A stretch of DNA of 7,029 nt from Propionibacteriaceae bacterium. GTDB taxonomy: Bacteria; Actinomycetota; Actinomycetes; Propionibacteriales; Propionibacteriaceae. Under the pieces are notes generated by a model. The model was not told the origin of the DNA, searched no databases, and was given only the letters and a program-made list of their open reading frames with translations. Both the position numbers and the translations under genes were made by a program. The stretch spans positions 1 to 7,029 of the forward strand of contig DMIX01000261.1 of the NCBI GenBank assembly GCA_003451975.1, read 5' to 3'. Position 1 is the stretch's first letter; each line of letters starts with the position of its first letter. This document shows, piece after piece, positions 1 through 5,185 of this stretch.

Positions 1-140
1 AGCGTGGACTTGCCGGCACCGTTGTGCCCAACCAGCCCCACGACTTTGCCCGCGGTCACGGTGAAGTCCACTCCGTCGAGCGCGGGAACTCCCGCGAACA
101 ACTTGCGGATACCCACTGCGCGGAGCACCTGCTCAGTCAT
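1..140 (-). CDS. Sugar ABC transporter ATP-binding protein, N-terminal fragment (RbsA/XylG-like)
   Basis: Only the first 46 codons lie in the window; the gene continues beyond base 1. The reverse strand from the ATG at 140-138 begins [18 protein letters not shown] and reaches GHNGAGKST (residues 38-46), a Walker A phosphate-binding loop. His39 stands where sugar ATPases usually have Glu (GENGAGKST). By family knowledge this subunit sits on the inner face of the membrane and hydrolyses ATP to drive import; RbsA/XylG members are about 500 residues with two ATPase domains, but the second domain cannot be checked here. A Shine-Dalgarno match AGAAGG lies at 155-150, 9 nt before the start. It follows the binding-protein gene by 57 bp on the same strand, so it is probably the third gene of the operon. 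The ATPase call is sure; membership of the sugar subfamily rests on the neighbours. Confidence 0.9.
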   Translation of the reverse strand, partial: MTEQVLRAVGIRKLFAGVPALDGVDFTVTAGKVVGLVGHNGAGKST

Positions 141-197
141 GATCAGTCACCTTCTGTTCTCACCGACGACGGCCATTGATGTGTGTTTCAGCAGTGA

Positions 198-1190
198 TCA
201 GCCCACGAAGCCAGGTCCGGGTGTGTCGGGCTTGGTGAACATCTTCAGCGGGCGCAGGATCTCCTTCTCGACGGTGCCGCCGTCCTTCCAGATCACGATC
301 TGCTGCACGACTCGACGGCCGTAATCCTCAGGCTCCTGAGCGACACAGGCCGGGTAGGAATCGGTCAGCTTCTCTTCAGCGGCGCAGAATCCGTAGACCT
401 TCACGTCCTTGCCCTGCGTGGCCTGAATGGCGCCATAGGCGGCCGGGCCAGTGGAGGCGAAGATCAAGTTGATCTCGGGATGTCCTTGCATCATTTCGGA
501 GGTGACCTTCAAGGAGTCATCAGGCTTCACATTGCCGTCGACTTTCGCCACCACTTTGGCATTGGCGTCGGCGCTCATGCCTTCGGTGAAGCCCTCGTCA
601 CGAATGACCACAGGGCGCTCATCTGGTTCGGTCACGAAGCCGATGTTGAGCTTGGCGTCGGAGCCGAGATCTTTCAGAACCTGCTCGGCAGTCTGGGTGC
701 CGCCAGCCTTGTTATCCGCACCGAGGTACTGCATGATCGTGGCGCCTTGCGCGGTCAGCGCCTTCTCGTCGACGATCACGTTCACGGTGAACACCGGAAC
801 GCCGGCGTTGTTGGCGGCCTTCACGATGGCTGCCGCCGGTTCGGACTTCACTGCGTTCAATGCCAGCGCACAAGGCTTCTTCTGCAGCATGGCCTCGACT
901 TGGGCAAGTTGATTCGCGTCGTCGTCGTTGGCTACTTGCACCTCGACTTTGAACCCGGCCGATGCCCCCTCTTCTTCGAAGCCCTGCTTCATGGCCACGT
1001 AGTAAGGATTGGTCAGGTTGGGCAGTGCAACCGCAAGATAGGGATTCGCATCCGAGCAGGACGCCGGCTTGGCCGCTGCATCAGCAGTGGACGTCGATGT
1101 CCCGGTTCCGGTTCTCAGCCCGCCGCAGCCCACGAGGGCCGACGACATTGCAGCAATTCCCACGACGGCCGCCAAATAGCGTTTTCGCAT
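198..1190 (-). CDS. Sugar-binding lipoprotein of an ABC importer (periplasmic-binding-protein type 1 fold)
   Basis: The 330-residue protein is the extracellular receptor that captures the sugar and delivers it to the permease. Residues 1-21 are a lipoprotein signal peptide (basic MRKRY, hydrophobic core, lipobox LVGC), with Cys22 the lipid-attachment site. A Thr/Ser/Ala linker runs to about residue 48. The mature part matches the ribose-binding-protein family: LPNLTNPYYVAMKQGF (56-71), a DDDANQLAQVEAML helix (89-102), and a C-terminal VAQEPEDYGRRVVQQ (283-297) resembling the family's Q-x-P-x-x-x-G segment. In GFC (267-269), Cys replaces the Asp or Asn that commonly follows G-F/Y in sugar binders; Cys282 lies 13 residues on and could form a disulphide. 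The start is fixed by AGGAGAA at 1203-1197, 6 nt before the ATG, which overlaps the TAG stop of the permease gene (1204-1202), implying co-transcription and probably coupled translation. The substrate is not determined; ribose-, xylose-, allose- or polyol-type sugars are all possible. Confidence 0.92.
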   Translation of the reverse strand: MRKRYLAAVVGIAAMSSALVGCGGLRTGTGTSTSTADAAAKPASCSDANPYLAVALPNLTNPYYVAMKQGFEEEGASAGFKVEVQVANDDDANQLAQVEAMLQKKPCALALNAVKSEPAAAIVKAANNAGVPVFTVNVIVDEKALTAQGATIMQYLGADNKAGGTQTAEQVLKDLGSDAKLNIGFVTEPDERPVVIRDEGFTEGMSADANAKVVAKVDGNVKPDDSLKVTSEMMQGHPEINLIFASTGPAAYGAIQATQGKDVKVYGFCAAEEKLTDSYPACVAQEPEDYGRRVVQQIVIWKDGGTVEKEILRPLKMFTKPDTPGPGFVG

Positions 1191-1201
1191 CTTTGCTTCT
1201 C

Positions 1202-2263
1202 CTAATGGTTGGTTGTTTCACTCCGGGCGGCCCCGGATGTGTCTAGAGGTGGAGGTGTCTTTGGAGCGTTGACTTCGGGGTTCGTCGTCGACGGCGGACG
1301 CCGGAACAGCCGGGTCATGCCGCCGCTACTGGCCAGCCGACGCCGGACTGCGTCCATGCTCACGCCGACCAGAATGATCACGCCAATGACCAGCGGCTGC
1401 CAGAAGCTGTCGACGCCGACCACATTCATGCCGTTGGACACTGTGGCGATCAGCAGTGCGCCGAGCAGCGCGCCCAGGATTGTGCCGACGCCGCCGAAGA
1501 GGCTCACGCCACCGACCACGGCTGAGGCGATGCTGTAGAACTGTTCATTTCCCGAGCCTGCGGTGGGGTATCCCACCATCAGTCGGCTGGTGGTGATGAT
1601 GCCGCCGACACCCGCGCAAACGCCGGAAATCGCGTACACCATCAAGATCTTGCGTCCGATGTTGATGCCGGCCAGTCGGCTGGCGTCGACGTTGCCGCCC
1701 ACGGCGTAGATGTGGACGCCGCTGGGGGTCTGCTTCAGCACCACCATGAACACCACGGTGGCGACGGCCAACAGGAGCACCGGAATCGGGATGCCGAACA
1801 GTGAGCCGCGTCCGAAGATGGCGAACATCGGATCAGCGACGGTGACCGACTTCGCGCCGGTGATGATCTGGGGAATCGCCGCAGCAATTCCGAAGGTGGA
1901 GAACGTGACAATGAACGGCGGTAGCCGGACGAAGTGAATGATGCTGCCGTTGAATAGGCCCACCAAGAGTCCGGCGACCAGCGCCACGATGGCGGCCAGC
2001 CACCACGGCGCCCCCATTTGCATGGAGATCGCCGCCAGCATGCCGGTGAGTGCGATGTTCGACCCCACGGATAGATCGATCCCGCCGGTGAGCAGCACGA
2101 AGGTCTGCCCCAACGCAAGGAAGGCAACCACCGTGCCGTTCAGCATGAGCACCTGGATGTTTCCCAGCGTCATGAATTCTGGGGACAGCATCGACATGAT
2201 CAGCCCGACCAGGACGAGCACCCCAAAGATGCCAATTTCTTCCGGCAGACGCCGTTTCGTCAT
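1202..2263 (-). CDS. Sugar ABC transporter permease (RbsC/branched-chain permease family)
   Basis: The 353-residue integral membrane protein forms the channel of the importer. It carries the family signatures GGIDLSVG (60-67), AVGGNVDASRLAGI (187-200, the cytoplasmic loop expected to contact the ATPase) and GGVSLFGGVGTILGALLGAL (251-270). Hydrophobic stretches at about 11-26, 44-60, 66-83, 88-104, 117-134, 158-175, 207-223, 245-272 and 288-303 suggest eight to ten transmembrane helices. After the last helix there is a polar, proline-rich tail of some 45 residues (about 309-353), which makes the protein longer than typical RbsC-like permeases of about 320 residues. GGAGGAG at 2277-2271, 7 nt before the ATG, is a near-perfect ribosome binding site and fixes the start. 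It is the first gene of the leftward operon permease, binding protein, ATPase, read from a promoter at 2330-2302 that overlaps a palindrome probably bound by the divergent regulator. Confidence 0.93.
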   Translation of the reverse strand: MTKRRLPEEIGIFGVLVLVGLIMSMLSPEFMTLGNIQVLMLNGTVVAFLALGQTFVLLTGGIDLSVGSNIALTGMLAAISMQMGAPWWLAAIVALVAGLLVGLFNGSIIHFVRLPPFIVTFSTFGIAAAIPQIITGAKSVTVADPMFAIFGRGSLFGIPIPVLLLAVATVVFMVVLKQTPSGVHIYAVGGNVDASRLAGINIGRKILMVYAISGVCAGVGGIITTSRLMVGYPTAGSGNEQFYSIASAVVGGVSLFGGVGTILGALLGALLIATVSNGMNVVGVDSFWQPLVIGVIILVGVSMDAVRRRLASSGGMTRLFRRPPSTTNPEVNAPKTPPPLDTSGAARSETTNH

Positions 2264-2301
2264 CGCTCAGCTCCTCCACTTCGAGGCCTCGACTTGCAGA
2301 C

Positions 2302-2330
2302 AACGTAACCGGACTCACACCGCACCGCAA
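2302..2330 (-). promoter_or_regulatory. Candidate housekeeping-sigma promoter of the transporter operon
   Basis: On the minus strand, TTGCGG (2330-2325) is followed after exactly 17 bp by TACGTT (2307-2302), which fits the actinobacterial TAnnnT -10 pattern and an acceptable -35. Transcription would start near 2295, giving a leader of about 32 nt with the GGAGGAG ribosome binding site. The -35 box overlaps the palindrome at 2327-2340, so a bound regulator would compete with or contact RNA polymerase. Predicted by eye only. Confidence 0.55.
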
Positions 2331-2340
2331 CATCTGTTGC
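2327..2340. promoter_or_regulatory. Palindromic operator candidate 1 between the divergent operons
   Basis: GCAACA-TC-TGTTGC is a perfect inverted repeat with 6-bp arms and a 2-bp centre. It overlaps the -35 boxes of both the leftward promoter (2330-2325) and the rightward promoter (2337-2342), a position from which one bound protein could control both operons. It shares the core CA-NN-TG with the second palindrome, whose centre is 42 bp away. SorC/DeoR-type regulators commonly bind such dyads next to their own gene, so the protein encoded from 2376 is the obvious candidate. Binding is inferred. Confidence 0.6.
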
Positions 2341-2367
2341 AAAAACGATGCCTAACAGTGCTATTCT
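2337..2367 (+). promoter_or_regulatory. Candidate promoter of the regulator-epimerase operon, probably leaderless
   Basis: TTGCAA (2337-2342) and TATTCT (2362-2367) form a possible -35/-10 pair with a somewhat long 19-bp spacer. TATTCT fits TAnnnT and ends only 8 nt before the ATG at 2376, so transcription would begin at or within a base or two of the start codon. That, and the lack of any Shine-Dalgarno sequence before 2376, fits a leaderless mRNA, which is common in actinobacteria. The -35 overlaps palindrome 1 and the expected start site lies inside palindrome 2. Confidence 0.5.
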
Positions 2368-2383
2368 GTGCTCAAATGAGCAC
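2368..2383. promoter_or_regulatory. Palindromic operator candidate 2, spanning the regulator's start codon
   Basis: GTGCTCA-AA-TGAGCAC is an inverted repeat with perfect 7-bp arms around a 2-bp centre. It includes the ATG at 2376-2378 and the expected transcription start, and begins immediately after the -10 box. A protein bound here would block initiation of its own gene, which suggests autorepression. The distance to palindrome 1 is 42 bp centre to centre, four DNA turns, so both sites face the same side of the helix. This suits a regulator that joins two dimers. Confidence 0.6.
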
Positions 2384-3362
2384 TTTAACCCACAAGCAGC
2401 GCACGCGAAACCGCCTCATGATCGAGATAGCCCGGCGGTACTACTTCAATGACGAGTCCATGGTGACCATCAGCGCTGACCTGGATGTCAGCCGGTTCAG
2501 AGTGGCTCGCCTCCTCAAAGAAGCCCGAGAATCAGGCCTGGTGCAGATCAGCCTCAACACCGGCGGCGACAACAACTCCCCGCTCGCGGCAAAGCTGCGC
2601 GACCATCTGGGCTTGGAGTCGGTGGTCGTCGTCGACGCCTGGGGCACCAAAGAAGAGGTCCGCCACCAGGTGGGAGTCAATGCCGGCAAACACCTGGCCA
2701 AGACCTTGCAGGCCGGAGAGACCCTCGGACTTACCTGGGGACGCACGCTGACCCACATGATTGCGAGCCTGACGAGCTTGCCCAATGTGCAGGTGCTGCA
2801 ACTGACCGGCCATGTCGGCTCCAACCTGAACGAAAGCCCGGTGGAGCTGGTTCGGCAGGCCTCCTTGATCGGTGGCAACCGCGCCAAGGCCATCATGGCT
2901 CCGCTCTACATCGACAACCTGCAAGCCGCCCAGGCGCTGCGCAACCAGGTCGACATCAAAGAGGTGTTCGATCTGTTCGACACCGTCACGACAGCCATCG
3001 CCGCGGTGGGTAGCTTCGCGCCGACCAGCGATGGGGTGACCAACTCCCAGTTCCTGCCGATCTTGCCCCCTCAGATGCAGGACCTCCTGCAGCAGCGCGG
3101 CGCCATCGCCGAGGTGTGCGGGCTTGCCTTCCGAGCCGATGGCTCCCTGGCCGCTCCCGAGTTGGGGGAACACATCTTCTCAATCTCCGCCGATCAGCTG
3201 CGACGGATCCCGCGGGTGATCGCTATCGCCTCCGATCCGAGCAAGGCCGATGCGGTACTGGCGCTATGGCGGGCCGATCTGATCTCGGAACTGGTGGTGG
3301 ACGCCGACCTCGCTGAGCGACTGCTCGCGCTCCCCACGCTCGCCGCCGACAGCCAGTCATGA
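2376..3362 (+). CDS. SorC/DeoR-family sugar-sensing transcriptional regulator
   Basis: The 328-residue protein has an N-terminal helix-turn-helix (about 14-58, with TISADLDVSRFRVARLLKEA at 31-50) followed by a SorC-type sugar-binding domain. Family segments in order are GLTWGRTL (118-125), LQLTGHVG (141-148), APLY (175-178), VGSF (211-214), GAIAEVCGLAFRADG (242-256), and a last part where VIAIASDPSKADAVLALWR (281-299) precedes LVVDADLAERLL (306-317). Such proteins bind a phosphorylated sugar and change their grip on operator DNA; characterised members are often tetramers. The reading frame is open back to about 1938, but that part is antisense to the permease gene. ATG 2376 is chosen because the preceding -10 box and operator place the start there and family homology begins just after it. 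It has no Shine-Dalgarno site. Its TGA overlaps the ATG of the epimerase gene. It most likely controls both divergent operons; repressor or activator is undecided. Confidence 0.9.
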   Translation: MSTLTHKQRTRNRLMIEIARRYYFNDESMVTISADLDVSRFRVARLLKEARESGLVQISLNTGGDNNSPLAAKLRDHLGLESVVVVDAWGTKEEVRHQVGVNAGKHLAKTLQAGETLGLTWGRTLTHMIASLTSLPNVQVLQLTGHVGSNLNESPVELVRQASLIGGNRAKAIMAPLYIDNLQAAQALRNQVDIKEVFDLFDTVTTAIAAVGSFAPTSDGVTNSQFLPILPPQMQDLLQQRGAIAEVCGLAFRADGSLAAPELGEHIFSISADQLRRIPRVIAIASDPSKADAVLALWRADLISELVVDADLAERLLALPTLAADSQS

Positions 3363-4018
3363 GGATCGCCGGCTCGCTGTGGTCGGTCCCGGTCGCCGAC
3401 CACGTCCAGGCCTTGTCGGCAGCGATCGATGACGGCCTGAGCGTGGTGCATTGGGACTCCAGTGATGGCATCTTCGCCGCAGCGGGCGGTTTCACCCCCG
3501 AGGCTGCAGCCAGCCTGCTCCGGCAGGTACCCTCGGTGGAGTCTGAAGCCCACCTGATGATGCACGACCCACTACCGGTGATTCCGGCTTGGGCACAGTT
3601 CTGTCGTTCGATCACGATCCCGGTCGAGATCGAGGCCGCCTTCCGGGCGGTCGATCTGATCGCGACTCTCGGCGTCCAGCCGTGCCTGGCGATCTCGCCG
3701 CAGACCGACCTGACTCGGCTGCCTGACAATATTCCGGTGTTGCTGATGTCGGTCCAACCCGGACAGGCCGGATCGGCATTTCGACCCAGCACCATCGATC
3801 GAGTGTTCCAGTTGCACGAGCTTGACCCCACCCGGCTGTTGGGTGTTGATGGCGGCATCTCCCCCGCACACTGCGTCGACCTGGCCCGGGTTGGTGCCGG
3901 CTGGATCGTGAGTGGCACCAGCCTGTTCACAGCCCCGTCGCTGCGGGAATGGCTGTCGCAGTGCAGGCAGGCGGGACAGGTGGCAAACGCGCCACAGGCC
4001 AACTCCGAGGCCGACTGA
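3359..4018 (+). CDS. Ribulose-phosphate 3-epimerase-family enzyme, divergent
   Basis: The 219-residue protein has the length and motif order of the (beta/alpha)8 ribulose-phosphate 3-epimerase family, which inverts C3 of ketose phosphates such as ribulose 5-phosphate or allulose 6-phosphate through a metal-bound enediolate. SLWS (6-9) corresponds to SILS, HWDSSDG (31-37) to HxDVMDG, AHLMM (64-68) to HLMV, LLMSVQPGQAG (128-138) to the LMTVNPGFGG loop, and VDGGIS (163-168) to the final catalytic strand. All four expected metal or catalytic residues are kept: His31, Asp33, His65 and Asp164. Divergences are Ser35 in place of the conserved Met, and ITIPVEIE where the family has an IT-x-H-x-E pattern. 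Its ATG overlaps the regulator's TGA (ATGA, 3359-3362), so the two are co-transcribed and probably translationally coupled. A dedicated catabolic epimerase for the imported sugar is more likely than the housekeeping pentose-phosphate enzyme. The exact substrate is unknown. Confidence 0.85.
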   Translation: MRIAGSLWSVPVADHVQALSAAIDDGLSVVHWDSSDGIFAAAGGFTPEAAASLLRQVPSVESEAHLMMHDPLPVIPAWAQFCRSITIPVEIEAAFRAVDLIATLGVQPCLAISPQTDLTRLPDNIPVLLMSVQPGQAGSAFRPSTIDRVFQLHELDPTRLLGVDGGISPAHCVDLARVGAGWIVSGTSLFTAPSLREWLSQCRQAGQVANAPQANSEAD

Positions 4019-4056
4019 GCCGTTGTCCACCTGGGGGGTGGTGGACAACGGCTCAG
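4015..4056. terminator. Perfect 17-bp hairpin between convergent genes, probable two-way terminator
   Basis: Bases 4015-4031 and 4040-4056 are exact reverse complements (17 bp) around an 8-nt loop TGGGGGGT. The left arm includes the TGA stop of the epimerase gene (4016-4018). The right arm ends 16 bp before the stop of the oppositely transcribed membrane-protein gene at 4073. No T-run follows on either side, as is often true in high-GC actinobacteria, so classical intrinsic termination is not assured. The symmetry and convergent setting favour termination or 3'-end protection for both transcripts. Confidence 0.75.
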
Positions 4057-4072
4057 GTTCCTCATAGACCGC

Positions 4073-5038
4073 TCAACGGGCCAAGGCCACCTCATCGGCG
4101 GCCGGCAGCTCTGCGGCAACATTGGCTGCCCGCACCTGCTGGTATCCCGACAGATGCGTGTACAGCTCGTCGCGCAGCGGGTTCAGGCGCCGGGTGATGA
4201 TCACATAGCCCTGGTAGATCAGCAGCGCCACATTGCTGACCAGCGCAATCGCCGACACGGTGAACAGCGCCACCGGGTTGTGCGAGGACTCCACCGCGAA
4301 CATCGAGGACGTAGCGAAGGTCGGCACCGCCATGGTGAACATCATCCACAGCGCCAAGGTGTGAGCTCGGTGCTGCAACCAGGCGCCCTTCTTGATGAAG
4401 AAGGCCGGGATGGTGCAGGAAATCAGCAGCGCCGCACCGGCGTAGAAGGAGTGGTCCCCCACGCAGTTGTAGACGTAGGCGAAGTTCCACAGGTCGTAAG
4501 GAATGATCCAGAACCACAGCATGTCGGGCCAGATCATGTCCTTGGAACGATCCGAAGACACCACGATGCCGAACCAGCCGCAGATAGTGATCAGGTTGAT
4601 CAGTCCGGCCACGCCGTTCATGTAGTTCCACGGGCCGGAGAGCATGAACACGCCGTCCACCATGCCATTGGCGCCCATCGCGCCGACTTGGAAGTCGCGA
4701 ATGCAGGCCTCGGCGATGTTGATCGCCAAGATCGCCGCCGGGAAGATCAGCACCCACTTGTTGCCCGACAACTTGGGCCAGTAGCGAATCGCCATGAAGC
4801 CCAAACAGCCAGCTAGTGCGGAATAGACCTTCACCCAGTGGAACCAGGTACCGGTCGAGGAGTCCGGTCCGGCAGTGATCGGCCACACGAACAGGGTCAG
4901 CAGCACCGGCAGTAGGACGAAGAAGCCCAGCCCGGCCCACTTCCACCGACGGGTGACCTCATTCAACCCAATCAAAGCGGCCAACACCACGAACCAAGCC
5001 ACCCAGGAATACCAGGGGATTGGTGCAAACAGGAACAT
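4073..5038 (-). CDS. Polytopic membrane protein of unknown function (probably DUF5692 family)
   Basis: The 321-residue protein has about nine hydrophobic segments (near 10-24, 36-54, 70-85, 96-111, 139-160, 172-191, 197-214, 227-246 and 257-281) and a polar C-terminal tail of some 40 residues. It is rich in Trp, Tyr and Phe. Notable stretches are NIAEACIRDFQVGAMG (107-122), GPWNYMNGVAGLIN (135-148), IWPDMLWFWIIPYDLWNFAYV (from 169) and KKGAWLQHRAHTLALWMMF (216-234). Acidic and amide residues within or beside helices (Asn107, Glu110, Asp172, Asp182, Asn185) look like an active or transport site rather than a simple anchor. I recall this motif set from proteins labelled DUF5692, with no known function; that naming is from memory. 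AGGGAGG at 5052-5046, 7 nt before the ATG, fixes the start. It is divergent from a TetR regulator that probably controls it, which would suit an exporter or stress-inducible membrane protein, but no substrate can be named. Confidence 0.82.
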   Translation of the reverse strand: MFLFAPIPWYSWVAWFVVLAALIGLNEVTRRWKWAGLGFFVLLPVLLTLFVWPITAGPDSSTGTWFHWVKVYSALAGCLGFMAIRYWPKLSGNKWVLIFPAAILAINIAEACIRDFQVGAMGANGMVDGVFMLSGPWNYMNGVAGLINLITICGWFGIVVSSDRSKDMIWPDMLWFWIIPYDLWNFAYVYNCVGDHSFYAGAALLISCTIPAFFIKKGAWLQHRAHTLALWMMFTMAVPTFATSSMFAVESSHNPVALFTVSAIALVSNVALLIYQGYVIITRRLNPLRDELYTHLSGYQQVRAANVAAELPAADEVALAR

Positions 5039-5062
5039 GTCGAAACCTCCCTCACACCGGCG

Positions 5063-5082
5063 ATCGATCCGCAGTGATCGAT
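5063..5082. promoter_or_regulatory. Palindrome upstream of the membrane-protein gene, possible TetR operator
   Basis: ATCGATC-N6-GATCGAT is a perfect inverted repeat with 7-bp arms and a 6-bp centre. It lies 25 bp upstream of the membrane-protein start, probably inside its mRNA leader if transcription begins near 5107. It could be a roadblock operator or an RNA hairpin. Its layout (7-6-7) equals that of the palindrome at 5146-5165, but the sequences differ beyond a shared GATC. Confidence 0.4.
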
Positions 5083-5113
5083 GAAGACAGGTGCCGATGT
5101 CTCTCTCATCTCG

Positions 5114-5123
5114 ATGCTAGGGT
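5114..5123. promoter_or_regulatory. Overlapping divergent -10 boxes of the membrane-protein and TetR genes
   Basis: On the minus strand TAGCAT (5119-5114) fits TAnnnT; on the plus strand TAGGGT (5118-5123) does too, preceded by TGC to form an extended -10. The two share the TA at 5118-5119, so RNA polymerase could occupy only one direction at a time. No strong -35 box is seen at the right distance for either, which would make both promoters dependent on weak contacts or an activator. Predicted by eye. Confidence 0.35.
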
Positions 5124-5145
5124 CACCGCATCAGGCACCGAAATA

Positions 5146-5165
5146 GACAGATTCTTCGATCTGTC
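5146..5165. promoter_or_regulatory. Palindrome just upstream of the TetR gene, possible autoregulatory operator
   Basis: GACAGAT-N6-ATCTGTC is a perfect inverted repeat with 7-bp arms and a 6-bp centre, ending 20 bp before the preferred TetR start at 5186. A related AGACA-N8-TGTCT dyad lies at 5085-5102, and AGACAG occurs at both 5085 and 5145. TetR proteins usually bind such dyads of 15-20 bp between divergent genes, so this is the leading operator candidate. If transcribed it would instead form a hairpin in the leader. Confidence 0.45.
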
Positions 5166-5175
5166 GCATGGCCGT

Positions 5176-5180
5176 GGGGA
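5176..5180 (+). promoter_or_regulatory. Ribosome binding site choosing the TetR start
   Basis: GGGGA lies 5 nt before ATG 5186, whereas ATG 5168 has no purine-rich site in front of it (CGATCTGTCGC). This favours the shorter protein beginning MTTSFDDAP over the form with six extra residues. Confidence 0.55.
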
Positions 5181-5185
5181 AATCG

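Noticed and set aside
140..200. TGATCA repeats at 140-145 and 195-200 as a regulatory element between the binding-protein and ATPase genes
   Set aside because: Only six bases match and one copy overlaps the stop codon; this is expected by chance, and the short gap is simply the intergenic spacer with the ATPase ribosome binding site.
480..1205. A long plus-strand open frame (241 codons) opposite the binding-protein gene
   Set aside because: It is an antisense shadow: its translation is rich in His, Arg and Gly with no domain pattern, and the minus-strand frame has a signal peptide, family motifs and a good ribosome binding site.
1938..2375. A 146-codon upstream extension of the regulator's reading frame
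   Set aside because: It is antisense to the well-supported permease gene and its intergenic region, crosses the promoters and both palindromes, and has no similarity to regulator domains. The regulator starts at 2376.
3223..4122. A 299-codon minus-strand open frame opposite the epimerase and the end of the regulator
   Set aside because: It crosses the hairpin between convergent genes and runs antisense to two genes with clear motifs; its composition (Arg, Ser, Cys, Pro) is that of an out-of-frame high-GC read.
4092..4946. A 284-codon minus-strand frame within the membrane-protein gene, and a 220-codon plus-strand frame at 4154-4816
   Set aside because: Both are shadows of the membrane-protein gene. 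They lack hydrophobic segments or motifs, are full of Arg, His and Gly, and have no convincing ribosome binding site.
5168..5185. ATG 5168 as the start of the TetR gene
   Set aside because: No Shine-Dalgarno site precedes it, and GGGGA lies 5 nt before ATG 5186. The six extra residues are not part of the DNA-binding domain. It cannot be fully excluded.
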